Source: an uncultured bacterium (GTDB taxonomy: Bacteria > Verrucomicrobiota > Kiritimatiellia > RFP12 > UBA1067). From it: a stretch of 54,298 bases of DNA. Location: assembly GCA_902761035.1 (NCBI GenBank), contig CACWIW010000063.1:1-54298 (forward strand). The letters are read 5' to 3'. Below, in pieces: positions 1 through 8,529 of this stretch. The notes beneath the pieces are model-generated. The model saw only the letters and a list, made by a program, of their open reading frames with translations. It searched no databases and was not told the DNA's origin. Each line of letters starts with the position of its first letter. Position 1 is the stretch's first letter. The translations under genes and the position numbers were made by a program.

Positions 1-1158
1 CAGCTCGACGACGGTGTTGCAGATGCACGACAGGGGCTGCCCGTGTCCGCAGAAGATTTTCTGTCCGTGTGAAATCGACGTATCCACGAAAAGCCCGTCT
101 GGCTGCTGCCGTTCGATGAATCGGTCGAGGTAGGCGGCGAACATCTTCAGCCACCCGAAGTCATGGTAGAGCAGCTGGTACTCGTACTGCGCGGTGAGGA
201 AGCACATCGGATAAGGCAGCGCGTCCGTCTGCTGCGGCTTGCCGCCGTAGCAGCGGCTGGCGAGCAGCACGTGCGCGGCGGTCTGGCGGTGGATGGACGC
301 CACCTTCGGCTCGCCCGGCGTGAGGATCTCGCTCTTCGTATAAAGGAGTTTTCGCCAGTAATCCCGTACACGCCGTTGCTCGGCCTCGAAACTGGCACCG
401 CGCAGCTGGGCCAGATAGACGGCGTCCGCCGTGGGCGCGCGGGGCAGCTTGAAAATGAAACTCCGCGCCTCGCCGGGCTTCAGGTTCGGATGGTACAGCA
501 CAATGCCCGCATCGGTGTTGGCGTCGATGCCGACTTCCTCCGCCGTAAACGGCCTGTCATACGGTTTGCCCAACGCGACGAACTTCGCATCCGCTCCCGC
601 AGGGTAGATGACTTGCAGCCGCTCGCGTCCCTCGTCGCCGCGCCACAGTTCGTCGCCGCTGAACCGGTAGCGCCAGTGGGCGTTGAACGGCGCGCGGCCT
701 TCGCGACGGAATCCGCCGCTCGCCTTCATGCTCGCCCAGATTTTTGGGCTCGCCACGTCCGTGCCGACATTCTGCACCTCGAGCCGTGCGAAAACCGCGG
801 TGTTTTCGTTGCGCGCATCGCAGGGAAGCGTCGCGCCGAAGAGCGTCCAGCGGTACTGGCAGGCGCCATCCCGCCATTCGTCCTCCACAATCGGCATGTC
901 GTCCACGAATCGACGCTGACGGCACGCGAGCGGCTTGCGCTCGTCGCCGAAGAACAGCGCCAGCTCGTGCTCGCCGGTGAAGGCCGTCCCCTCCGGCGTC
1001 ACCTGGATGCCGGTCCGCGCCGTCTGCAGCGGCATCCCGATGCACGTCACGGGATGCACGAAGTAACTCCACGGCTTCGCCGGATCGTCAATCCCTGCCA
1101 GGACAGGAAACGCAGCCATTGCCACGGAAAACGAGTAAACACGTATGAGTCGCATCAT
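1..1158 (-). CDS. Secreted six-hairpin-glycosidase-like protein, 3' end cut by window
   Basis: The reading frame opens at an ATG at 1158 and runs without a stop to base 1, giving 386 residues, so the C-terminus lies outside the window. Residues 1-21 form a signal peptide (MMRLIRVYSFSVAMAAFPVLA, then GIDD). An AAGGAT ribosome site sits about 5 bases upstream. The N-terminal 230 residues look beta-rich. From about residue 280 the text (HRQTAAHVLLASRCYGGK, then YPMCFLTAQYEYQLLYHDF) resembles the helical (alpha/alpha)6 barrel of glycosidases, but no catalytic residue can be assigned. The gene lies 43 bases downstream of another secreted enzyme, suggesting a polysaccharide-degradation cluster. Coding status is secure; the exact family is an inference. 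Confidence 0.72.
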   Translation of the reverse strand, partial: MMRLIRVYSFSVAMAAFPVLAGIDDPAKPWSYFVHPVTCIGMPLQTARTGIQVTPEGTAFTGEHELALFFGDERKPLACRQRRFVDDMPIVEDEWRDGACQYRWTLFGATLPCDARNENTAVFARLEVQNVGTDVASPKIWASMKASGGFRREGRAPFNAHWRYRFSGDELWRGDEGRERLQVIYPAGADAKFVALGKPYDRPFTAEEVGIDANTDAGIVLYHPNLKPGEARSFIFKLPRAPTADAVYLAQLRGASFEAEQRRVRDYWRKLLYTKSEILTPGEPKVASIHRQTAAHVLLASRCYGGKPQQTDALPYPMCFLTAQYEYQLLYHDFGWLKMFAAYLDRFIERQQPDGLFVDTSISHGQKIFCGHGQPLSCICNTVVEL

Positions 1159-1201
1159 ATTATCCTTTACGTATTCGGAATAGCGCAATCGTGTGGCCGC
1201 C

Positions 1202-3358
1202 TCAATACACGTTTTGACGGGTTACGAAACCCGCATTCATACAATGTCCGCTTGCCGTCCTGACGTAGATGCGGATATTTCCATTCGCGGGGATTTCCAC
1301 GTCAACCGCAGTACGGCAGGCGGCGTCAAGCGCAAAGGTCTTGAACGGCGCACCGTCGCCTACGGCGACTTCCGCATTGCCCGACAGCCCCGCGTAGTAG
1401 AGCGGCAGCACGATGCGGCGTTGGATCGGCTTGTCCAGCGGGTTGAAGAGCGAGGCGATCGCCCGCATTCCGTCTCCGGGCATCGGATCGACCATCACCC
1501 AGCCATCCCAGTCGCGTCCGTCGGGACGGCGCAGGTGGATCATGTCGCCGTCCAGCACGCGCCGGTTGCGCTTGTAGAAGTCCCCCCACCTCTTCACCAT
1601 GGCGAGCGTCTCGGGCGTGTCGTAGAGGCGTTTGCCGCGCCAGATCGCCTGTATGCCCGCGCCCAGCAGGTTCGCAAAGCGTCCGGAGTAGTGGTCGAGG
1701 TGCTTTGAAAGCGGCTCGATGGTCGCGGCCGCGCCGCCGCCGTGGTACTGCGTGAGCGGCACAAACATCCAGTGCATTGACGTGTTGCGCGTCCAGTTGT
1801 TGTCATAGACGTTCTGACGTTCGATGACGAGCTGATAGGCGCGCGGGAGCGACCAGTTCGTCTCCTTGTATCCGCCGCCCGTCTTGTTGCCGCCTTCGAA
1901 GAAGTAGCCGTCCGGCTGGTTCACGTAGATGCCCTTCGCCCGGCAGAAGCGGTAGAGGTCGCTCTGCGCGCGCCACTGCCTCCACACGGAATCAGCCTCC
2001 CCCGCATGATACGGATGGTTCGTCGCGGAGCAGGAGTCGCCGGGGAACGGTCCGTCGTTCTCGAACACGCCGAACCCCGCCTCGTCCATGAACGACGCAA
2101 GCGCGTCGAGGTAGTCGTGCCCCCAGCGCGAGCAGAGGCACGGGCCTCGCCCAAACCTCGGCTTGGGGTTGTGGACGTTGTCGGCGGGCGTTCCGGCGGA
2201 ACGCGAAGATGTGAGCGAATAGCCGCCCAGCGCGATTCCGGCGGCGCGCGCCTCGTCCGCAAGCTGCTTGTAGAGGGCGCGGTATTTCGGATCCCTCGAT
2301 TCAAGGTTGAACCTGGATCCGAAACTCATGATGATCAGCTCGAAGCCCGTGTCGCGGCACTGCCTGACCGCTTCGCGGATGTCCTCGGGACGCGACGTCG
2401 TCTTGTGGAACATCAGCGGATTCTCGCACGTCCACGGCGCGACGATCCTGTACATCCTGCGGATGGCGAGGCCGCGCCGCTCGCGTTCGGTGGAGTCGAA
2501 AAGAAGCTCCCACACGCGGAACGTCTCGAACGTCTCGCCGGGCTTCAGCGTGACGGACGGCCCTGTCGCCGGCGTGCACCGCAGGGTGTTGACCGCGTCG
2601 CAATGGTACGCCTCCTGCGTCGTGTACGCGGGATCGGTCCCGTACTGCAGGGCGACTGTCTTATCACCCCGCCAGTTGGGAATGGCCTCGCAGAATCCAT
2701 AGTTGCTCTCGACGTGCAGGTTGTACGGCGTGCGCAGGCATTCGTGCGAGAAATTCCCCGACACCTCGCAGAGGCGCAGCTCGTCCGCCGTAAACGAATC
2801 GATCTTCACCGCCTTGCCGGTGGAGTTGGAAACGACAAGCCACTTCGACATGAGCGGCGCGCCGTCGTATATCTCGTAGTGGACATCGACGTTCGGGAGG
2901 GCCGCGCCCGCCGGGGGCGCATAGCGCATCACGAGATGCTTGCCCTTCGGCGGCCACGCGACGTCGCGGGCAAGCCACTCCCGGCGCGGCTTCCACGCAA
3001 AGCGCTCCTCGATCTCGCCGACCTTCGCGTCCGCAAGGACGTACGCGCCCTTGGACGGCGTCATATTCGCAAGCCACTCCTCGCGGATGTAGTTCAAGAT
3101 CGGCTGGCCCTCCATGCCGCCGACCTGGACGTCCACGCCGTCAATCTTCACGCGCCCTTCCGGCGACACGCCGCGCACATACTCCTCGTCCGTCGTCAGG
3201 CATTTGAGCGACACCGTCGCCGCACCTGGCTTCGTGGCGATCACGCGCCGCGCAAGTCCGTTCTCCAGCACCCATGCGCCGCCCTCCTCGCGCACTTCGG
3301 CCCTGTACGGCGAAGGGTCAAGCAGCCAGTCGCCGCCCTGTGCCGTCAACGCACACAT
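1202..3358 (-). CDS. Secreted glycoside hydrolase-like protein with disrupted 5' end
   Basis: A beta-rich N-terminal half (to about residue 330 of the longest frame) is followed by a probable (beta/alpha)8 barrel. Aromatic- and Asp-rich motifs such as FENDGPFPGDSC, NQPDGYFFEGG and a C-terminal beta domain resemble clan GH-D/GH31-type alpha-galactosidase-like enzymes; I cannot name the family. The open frame extends to 3562, but its first ~60 codons translate the 3' end of a group II intron, not enzyme sequence. The enzyme seems to begin at KVLIVVMCALTAQG, a signal-peptide core whose expected ATG is absent; I use the ATG at 3358, inside that peptide. Translation may instead start in intron-derived sequence at 3562, so the export signal may be broken. 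Confidence 0.6.
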   Translation of the reverse strand: MCALTAQGGDWLLDPSPYRAEVREEGGAWVLENGLARRVIATKPGAATVSLKCLTTDEEYVRGVSPEGRVKIDGVDVQVGGMEGQPILNYIREEWLANMTPSKGAYVLADAKVGEIEERFAWKPRREWLARDVAWPPKGKHLVMRYAPPAGAALPNVDVHYEIYDGAPLMSKWLVVSNSTGKAVKIDSFTADELRLCEVSGNFSHECLRTPYNLHVESNYGFCEAIPNWRGDKTVALQYGTDPAYTTQEAYHCDAVNTLRCTPATGPSVTLKPGETFETFRVWELLFDSTERERRGLAIRRMYRIVAPWTCENPLMFHKTTSRPEDIREAVRQCRDTGFELIIMSFGSRFNLESRDPKYRALYKQLADEARAAGIALGGYSLTSSRSAGTPADNVHNPKPRFGRGPCLCSRWGHDYLDALASFMDEAGFGVFENDGPFPGDSCSATNHPYHAGEADSVWRQWRAQSDLYRFCRAKGIYVNQPDGYFFEGGNKTGGGYKETNWSLPRAYQLVIERQNVYDNNWTRNTSMHWMFVPLTQYHGGGAAATIEPLSKHLDHYSGRFANLLGAGIQAIWRGKRLYDTPETLAMVKRWGDFYKRNRRVLDGDMIHLRRPDGRDWDGWVMVDPMPGDGMRAIASLFNPLDKPIQRRIVLPLYYAGLSGNAEVAVGDGAPFKTFALDAACRTAVDVEIPANGNIRIYVRTASGHCMNAGFVTRQNVY

Positions 3359-3380
3359 GACAACTATAAGGACCTTGCCG

Positions 3381-3550
3381 TAGAGTAGAGATCCACTCCT
3401 CGGCGTTGCCGCGCACCCGCCTGCGCACTCTTCAGGTTGCCTTCGGCAATGTCCCCTCCGAAGCAAAGCTTCTATGGTGCAAGATGCGACTTCCCCTTCG
3501 TCAAACCGTACGTACGGATTTCCCGCATACGGCTTTCCATTGAGTGCTTT
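3381..3550 (-). mobile_element. Group II intron 3' fragment (domains V-VI)
   Basis: On the minus strand, bases 3534-3504 read AGCCGTATGCGGG, then AAATCCGTACGTACGGTT. This is the AGC-containing domain V hairpin of bacterial class C group II introns: AGCCGTA pairs with TACGGTT and an inner CGG pairs with CCG. It is followed by GACGAAGGGGAAGTCGC and a terminal TCTCTACTCTAC near 3381, both typical of the intron 3' end. No intron-encoded reverse transcriptase and no 5' intron domains are present, so only the 3' tail remains. Translated, it gives the commonly mis-annotated string VRFDEGEVAS...SLLY. It abuts the secreted enzyme gene on one side and a truncated ATPase on the other. The exact upstream boundary is uncertain. 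Confidence 0.8.
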
Positions 3551-3558
3551 TCCTGTTG

Positions 3559-3798
3559 TCATGGCTTTCTTCCTTTCTTGGGCTGTTGAACAAAGTAGTT
3601 GCGAAAGACATCTTTGACATCATCGGCTGCCTTGCTGAAATCAATCAAAATATAGCTCTTGTATTCACGCTTGGCGAATTCCTCCGCGATGTAGCTCTTA
3701 CCCACGCGGCGAACGCCATCGATCAGCAGAGCGCTCCGCCCTGCATCCCTGCGTTTCCACTCAAGCAGTATATCGTAGATTTTCCGCCTAATCATCAC
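3559..3798 (-). pseudogene. N-terminal fragment of DUF4143-type AAA ATPase
   Basis: The frame encodes 79 residues starting MMIRRKIYDILLEWKRR and containing a P-loop, GVRRVGKS, at residues 29-36, followed by EEFAKREYKSYILIDFSK. This matches the N-terminus of the AAA ATPase/DUF4143 family, whose members are usually around 400 residues. Homology ends near residue 69 (RNYF); the remaining residues up to the stop look random and run into the group II intron tail. With the sensor and C-terminal DUF4143 parts missing, this should not be a working ATPase. A C-terminal fragment of the same family lies at 43771-44147 on the other strand. Confidence 0.75.
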
Positions 3799-3888
3799 CT
3801 ATTTTCCTCTTGCAGCAGTATATTATAGCATCATCATTGTTCCACCGCTACAACAAACATACACTCGCGCGCGTTTGGACTTTCAATT

Positions 3889-4063
3889 GAGTGTGTCATT
3901 TTGGCACACTCGCCTCGTGGGGAAAGGCCGATTTGCAGCCGAATTTGCTTTGGTGCGCAGCAGAGCATGAAATGGTGCGCACCAAAGCATCAAATGGTGC
4001 GCACCAAATCCTTCGACGGTGCGCAGCATTGAAGTGTGCCAACTGTGTCAAAATGACACACTC
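3889..4063. repeat. Hairpin element with inverted ends and palindrome tandem
   Basis: A 15-base arm GAGTGTGTCATTTTG at 3889-3903 is matched by its exact reverse complement at 4049-4063. Inside are two copies of the perfect palindrome TGGTGCGCACCA (3973-3984 and 3995-4006, period 22), flanked by half-copies near 3949-3958 and 4018-4026. The outer arm itself forms a hairpin (GAGTGTG with CACACTC at 3905-3911). No reading frame crosses it convincingly. It could be a non-autonomous mobile element or a regulator-binding cluster. Confidence 0.7.
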
Positions 4064-4221
4064 GTAGTAGGGGCCTAGACTTTTGCGTTATACCCCAAGG
4101 TGCATGGAACCAAACGAACATGTCAATGTGCTTGGGAAAGGGAGAGCGTAATCTCTCACGCGCGCGCGCGACCTTATATACATACATAATGTGCCTTGCC
4201 TATAACTTCCTCGTGACTCCG

Positions 4222-4324
4222 CTTATTTGCTTTCGCTGTTGGGAGTTTCTGAGTTTTGGAGAACGAGCAAAGTATTCTCCTAAACTCCAAGACACCTAAT
4301 CTCCCAATATTGAAAGCAAATAAG
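4222..4324. repeat. Long imperfect hairpin, MITE-like
   Basis: Arms at 4222-4245 and 4301-4324 are reverse complements with three mismatches (CTTATTTGCTTTC...TTGGGAG). A nested pair at 4251-4263 and 4275-4287 (GAGTTT-T-GGAGAA with TTCTCC-T-AAACTC) extends the hairpin. The element is AT-rich compared with surrounding genes. No gene was found between 3799 and 4440; this hairpin and the element at 3889-4063 are the only structure seen there, besides an alternating CG run near 4158-4169. Confidence 0.7.
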
Positions 4325-4440
4325 AGAACTCAAAAGGTAAGGCAAGATGCCGTTTTCCTGAAAATGTGAAGGTTACATGACCCGCCAGCGGGCAATTTTC
4401 TGTAGTTGAAAGATTCACATCTTTTCAATTGTGCGGCACC

Positions 4441-5550
4441 TCAAGTGACAGGCTTGGAGGTTTTTCGAGAACGTCGCCTGGTTACCCCCTTGGTAACGCG
4501 AGGCTGCTCCGCCTCTTCGTCTGTGCGTGACAAGCCGATTAGGAGTCCGAGTGAGACGAACGTCACCATGAGCGAGCTTCCGCCCAACGATAGGAGCGGC
4601 AGCGGAATGCCGGTCATCGGAACTGCGTTCAACACGCCACCCACGTTCAACAGCACCTGCACGGCAAGACTCGCCACTAGACCCGCCGCGAGCAATGCAC
4701 CGCAAGTGTTGCCCCCGCGCGCAAGGCGGTCGGAAGCCATCAGCCCGCGCACGAAGATGACGCCGTAGAGCGCGAGCACGGCCATGCAGCCGATCAACCC
4801 CCACTCTTCCGCGAGGGCCGTGTACACGAAGTCGCTCGCCACGATGGGCACGTTGCGCACGTCGCCCAGTTTCGCGCCCACGCCCCACCAGCCGCCGCTC
4901 ACGACAGCCGTCAGGCCCTGGAGAGTCTGCCAGCCCGCGCCAGACGCATCTGCCAGCGGGTCGCGCCAAACCGCAAGGCGCGTGGCGAGGTGTCCCGTCG
5001 GCCGCGCGAACATCAGCGCCGCGCCGCCAGCCAGCACCGTGAATGCTGCAATCCCCCAGAACCACGACGCCGCGAAAAGAATCGCCGCGCCCGCAACGGC
5101 GATCTGCGCGAGAAGTCCGAAGTCCCCGGCAACCGCCACCGCGAGCGCCACGGCGCCGTACCCCGCGCCCAGCTCCAGCAGGCGGCGTGGCGTGACGCGT
5201 CCGTCAGACAGCGTACCCGCCGCGAACCCCACCATGCAGAGCTTCACGAGTTCGGACGGGTTGATCCGTCCGGGCAGGTAGAGTCCGCCCCGGTAACGCC
5301 GCCCGAACACAAGCAACGCCGCCATGAGCGCGAGCGCGACGCCGAGCGCGATCCAGCGTCCGCGCACCACCAACTCCGTTCGCTCGCCGGAAAAAGCGAA
5401 CATCGCCGCGATCCCGCACGACACTCCGAGCATGTACGGCAGAAAGAACCCGGCACCAGGCACGACCTCCGCGATGCGTATCTGCAAGAAGAAGCCAAGC
5501 GCCGCAAGTATGCCCACCGCGGACAGCATCCATCTGTCGCGCCCTCTCAT
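4441..5550 (-). CDS. RodA/FtsW-family SEDS peptidoglycan glycosyltransferase
   Basis: A polytopic membrane protein of 369 residues with about ten hydrophobic segments. SEDS proteins polymerise lipid II into glycan strands and work with a partner class B penicillin-binding protein. The family signature is visible as GRINPSELVKL (family pattern QPSE) and later as LPLLSLGGSS near the C-terminus. I place the start at the ATG at 5550 because it overlaps the stop of the upstream transpeptidase gene as ATGA and directly precedes MRGRDRWMLSAVG; the longer upstream frame has no homologous content. Pairing with a transpeptidase gene suggests a RodA role in cell elongation, but FtsW cannot be excluded, so I leave the symbol blank. 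Confidence 0.9.
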   Translation of the reverse strand: MRGRDRWMLSAVGILAALGFFLQIRIAEVVPGAGFFLPYMLGVSCGIAAMFAFSGERTELVVRGRWIALGVALALMAALLVFGRRYRGGLYLPGRINPSELVKLCMVGFAAGTLSDGRVTPRRLLELGAGYGAVALAVAVAGDFGLLAQIAVAGAAILFAASWFWGIAAFTVLAGGAALMFARPTGHLATRLAVWRDPLADASGAGWQTLQGLTAVVSGGWWGVGAKLGDVRNVPIVASDFVYTALAEEWGLIGCMAVLALYGVIFVRGLMASDRLARGGNTCGALLAAGLVASLAVQVLLNVGGVLNAVPMTGIPLPLLSLGGSSLMVTFVSLGLLIGLSRTDEEAEQPRVTKGVTRRRSRKTSKPVT

Positions 5551-6782
5551 TTGAAATACCCCAAACTCCGTGCTTCGATGAGAATCTCGCGGGCGACGGG
5601 CGCAGCCGCCTTCGCACCGAATCCGCCACCTTCCACCAACACGGTCACGACAAGGCGCGGCGACGACTCTGGGGCGAAGCAAGTGAACCAGGCGTGGTCC
5701 GCGCCCTTACCCGTCTGCGCCGTACCAGTCTTGCCGCAAACGTCGAGACCGGTGACGTCGCACACGCGTCCCGTGCCACGCCGCACCGCCGCGCGCATCA
5801 TCTTCTTCACGCGCTGCGAGGCCGCAAGCGTGAAAGGACGCGCCCGCAGCGTCGGCTTCGCCGTCTCGGAGAGCGTCGGCGCGAGTATCAAGCCGTCATC
5901 CGCTATGGCCGCCGTCATGAGCGCCACTGCAAGCGGCGTGAGCTGCAGCGCGCCCTGCCCGATCGCGACTTGCGCAAGTGCCGCATCGGACAATCCCTCC
6001 GGCACTCCGCCACCCGCGCCCGTGAGCGAGATCGTGCCCGCCGGCAGCACCGTGGCGGAGTCCCGCAGACGTGCGGACGCGACCGCGTTGTCAAACCGTT
6101 CCGCGCCAAGCGTGAATCCAAGCTGGGCGAAGTAGGTGTTGGCGGAATGGACGGTCGCCTCTCCCATTCCAATACGTCCGAAGCCCTTCCACGTTTTTTT
6201 CCGCCGCGCGAACTCGGCCGCCTGGACATCGCGGATTCGCGGCGTAGATCTATTGGGACGCCACCCCGCCGCCGGACACTCGAACACGGGATCGACGTCA
6301 GCCGAAAGCGCCGCAGCAGCCATGAAGACCTTGAATGTCGAACCTGGAGGGTATAGTCCGTTGAGCGCGCGGTTGAGGTACGCCGCGTGTGGAGCGCTCA
6401 CGAGCGCGCGAATGCGTCCCGTCGTAGGTTCAAGCGCCACGAGCGCCCCGTGCTTCCCCGCCATCAGCGACTCCGCCTTTTCTTGCAGGTCGGCGTCAAT
6501 TGTCAGCTTCACAGGCGCGCCTGACGCGAGCTGGAGTTCGTCCAGGACCTTCTGGAACGTGGAACCCTCCTCCGCGATGGAGAGCTGCTGTCCGTAGCGA
6601 TCAAGCGACGAGCCGCGTTCGGGGATCACCTCGTCCGCATTGGCGCGCTGGTTGTTCCGCCGCATGAAACGCACGAAGCGCGGGTCGCGCGGAGCGCGCG
6701 AAATCCACAGCGCGTGGGCGACCGCCAGCGCGGCCAGCGCGGCGACGAACACAACTGCGGAGGTTACGAGCCGCGCCCTCAT
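5547..6782 (-). CDS. Penicillin-binding transpeptidase, short class B-like
   Basis: A 411-residue membrane-anchored transpeptidase that should cross-link peptidoglycan in the periplasm. One N-terminal transmembrane helix (about residues 5-25) is followed by the catalytic motifs: STFK at 148-151 (Ser nucleophile), SAN at 213-215 and KTG at 351-353. Only about 70 residues separate the membrane helix from the start of the transpeptidase domain (LTIDADLQ), so the usual class B dimerisation domain is missing or extremely reduced. I chose the ATG at 6782; a TTG at 6812 would add ten residues and overlap queE. The neighbouring SEDS gene overlaps by 4 bases, indicating the two act as a pair. Confidence 0.88.
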   Translation of the reverse strand: MRARLVTSAVVFVAALAALAVAHALWISRAPRDPRFVRFMRRNNQRANADEVIPERGSSLDRYGQQLSIAEEGSTFQKVLDELQLASGAPVKLTIDADLQEKAESLMAGKHGALVALEPTTGRIRALVSAPHAAYLNRALNGLYPPGSTFKVFMAAAALSADVDPVFECPAAGWRPNRSTPRIRDVQAAEFARRKKTWKGFGRIGMGEATVHSANTYFAQLGFTLGAERFDNAVASARLRDSATVLPAGTISLTGAGGGVPEGLSDAALAQVAIGQGALQLTPLAVALMTAAIADDGLILAPTLSETAKPTLRARPFTLAASQRVKKMMRAAVRRGTGRVCDVTGLDVCGKTGTAQTGKGADHAWFTCFAPESSPRLVVTVLVEGGGFGAKAAAPVAREILIEARSLGYFK

Positions 6783-6798
6783 GGCGGGAACGCCCCCA

Positions 6799-7425
6799 TC
6801 ACCGCACCCCAATCACCTTGTGCATCTGAATCGACAGTGCCCAAGGAGGATTCGCGTCGGGCATAACCTTGTTGAGCTTCACGAGCAGGTTCAGCGCGCG
6901 GCGGTAGTGCATGCGGCCATCGGTCTCCAGTGGCGAGATGTAGTAATCAGTCGCCTTGATGCGGTTGCGCATGCTGCGGCAGAAGCCCACGATCTCGTCC
7001 GTCGTCGCCACGATCCGTACCTCGTTGGCCTCACGGAGCATGATGTTGTCCATGTAGCGCGAGAAGTAGTCGGGTTTCGGCGACACTGAAATGTAGTCGA
7101 AAAGTTCGGCCCCCGCCGGCGCGCGCACGCCGTTTGTTTCAAGCGCAACCCAGTACCCGGCGTCCTTGAGCTCGCGGACAAGCACGTCGAGGTCCTTCTG
7201 GACCGTCGGCTCTCCGCCCGTAATGATCACGCTCTTGTTGCTGTGCTCGCCAACTTTCTTCACGATTTCCTCGGCGGTGCAGGTCATGCGCTCGTCCTTG
7301 TGCGTGTCGCACCACTTGCAGGCGAGGTTGCAGCCGGAGAGGCGAACGAACGTGGCTGGGCGGCCGACGTTGCGGCCTTCTCCCTGAAGCGACGAGAAAA
7401 CTGTATGGAGATGGAATATGGCCAT
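6799..7425 (-). CDS. queE: 7-carboxy-7-deazaguanine synthase
   Basis: A 208-residue radical SAM enzyme that converts 6-carboxytetrahydropterin to 7-carboxy-7-deazaguanine in queuosine biosynthesis. The iron-sulfur cluster motif is CX3CX2C at C32, C36 and C39 (GCNLACKWCD). The family N-terminus FSSLQGEG (substrate and SAM site) and the ITGGEPT motif near residue 68 are present. The gene begins 2 bases after queD and has an AAAGGAC ribosome site in the queD 3' end. QueD makes its substrate, so the two catalyse consecutive steps. Confidence 0.95.
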   Translation of the reverse strand: MAIFHLHTVFSSLQGEGRNVGRPATFVRLSGCNLACKWCDTHKDERMTCTAEEIVKKVGEHSNKSVIITGGEPTVQKDLDVLVRELKDAGYWVALETNGVRAPAGAELFDYISVSPKPDYFSRYMDNIMLREANEVRIVATTDEIVGFCRSMRNRIKATDYYISPLETDGRMHYRRALNLLVKLNKVMPDANPPWALSIQMHKVIGVR

Positions 7426-7427
7426 GT

Positions 7428-7844
7428 CTAGTCCTTTGAATATTCAGCGCAGGATTCGGGGGTCTCCCAGACGCGGATGAAACGAAGCCCCGGCAGGGAT
7501 GGTGCCAGGAGCGAAAAGAAATGGCGCGCGAGGTTCTCGGCCGTTGAGCGGAACGGGAGCGCCGCAGTGCGCATCCCGTGCTTCTCCACGACTGCGGCGA
7601 TCTCGCTTTCGCCCTGCGAGGTGCTGTCGTAGATGAACGCATGGTCGAAGTGCGCGACGATCAGCTCCTCGCCCAGTCGCTTGAGGTCCTTGAAGTCGAT
7701 CACCATGTCCGCCGTGTCGTCCGGCGGCTGGGCCACGCCCACCTCCACGCGGTACGTGTGGCCATGCAGGTTCTTGCAGAGGCCCTGGTGGTTCGTGAGT
7801 ATGTGCGCGGCGTCGAACTTGATGGACTTAGTCACCGTCAGCAT
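7428..7844 (-). CDS. queD: 6-carboxytetrahydropterin synthase
   Basis: A 138-residue T-fold protein that converts dihydroneopterin triphosphate to 6-carboxytetrahydropterin in the queuosine pathway. Zinc ligands H14, H27 and H29 (AAH, then HGH) and the catalytic C23 are visible. I use the ATG at 7844 because it is preceded by a strong GGAGGGAAG ribosome site and begins the family-typical MLTVTKSIKFDAAH; the longer upstream frame is only a shadow of trmB. It overlaps the end of trmB by 17 bases and precedes queE by 2. Confidence 0.94.
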   Translation of the reverse strand: MLTVTKSIKFDAAHILTNHQGLCKNLHGHTYRVEVGVAQPPDDTADMVIDFKDLKRLGEELIVAHFDHAFIYDSTSQGESEIAAVVEKHGMRTAALPFRSTAENLARHFFSLLAPSLPGLRFIRVWETPESCAEYSKD

Positions 7845-8529
7845 GTTCTTCCCTCCATTCCTTGCCGCGGCTCTCGCGGCGCACCACTCCCTCGCGCGGC
7901 TCGTCTTCGGGGGCGATCGTGAGCGGCGCGAGCGGCGCGTCGTCCGACTCCAGCGCCTCCCACGCCGCCGCGTGGATGGGCAGACCCTGCCCGCGGAACA
8001 TCGTCTCGAATTCGGTCCACTCCTCCGGCCCGCGCTCCATCGGATCCACGCGGCGGAACCGCGCGTCCACCGCGAAGCACTCCTCAACCACATGGTAGTA
8101 CTCCTCGTGGTCCGTCGCGAACTCAAGCCGCCCGCCGATTTCGAGGCGCTTCCAGAGCGCGTTGAGGAAGAGCGGGCCGAACAGCCGGTGCGAGTGGTGC
8201 TTCCGCTTCGGCCAGGGGTCGGGGAAGAACACGTACACGCGGCGCGCGTGGTGCGCGGGCAGCAGGTAGTGGAACGTGTAGAGCGCCTCGAGGCGCAGAA
8301 CGTGCGCGTTCGCGAGGCCGAGGCGACGGCACTTCGAGGCGAAGACGTTCACGCGCTCCTTCATGCGCTCCACGCCGAGGAACTCGCAGTCCGGCATCCG
8401 CGCGGCGCGCCCCGTGAGGAAGCGGCCGCGTCCGCAGCCCACTTCCACTTCGAGCGGACGCGACAAATCGTACAACGCCGGACACTCCAGCGGCTTCGTC
8501 GGATCGACAACTGGGATGACGGCGCTCAT
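7828..8529 (-). CDS. trmB: tRNA (guanine-N7)-methyltransferase
   Basis: A 233-residue Rossmann-fold methyltransferase that places m7G46 in the tRNA variable loop. The SAM-binding EVGCGRGRFL is at residues 29-38, and the family signature DPWPKRKHH begins at residue 104. The first ~15 residues and a charged C-terminal tail of about 30 residues, which runs into queD, look lineage-specific. The start ATG overlaps the prmC stop (ATGA), suggesting translational coupling. Confidence 0.94.
   Translation of the reverse strand: MSAVIPVVDPTKPLECPALYDLSRPLEVEVGCGRGRFLTGRAARMPDCEFLGVERMKERVNVFASKCRRLGLANAHVLRLEALYTFHYLLPAHHARRVYVFFPDPWPKRKHHSHRLFGPLFLNALWKRLEIGGRLEFATDHEEYYHVVEECFAVDARFRRVDPMERGPEEWTEFETMFRGQGLPIHAAAWEALESDDAPLAPLTIAPEDEPREGVVRRESRGKEWREEHADGD

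Noticed and set aside
2006..3388. 460-codon plus-strand open frame
   Set aside because: Antisense shadow of the secreted glycosidase gene.
4158..4169. Alternating CG tract as Z-DNA regulator
   Set aside because: Too short and with no gene nearby to regulate.
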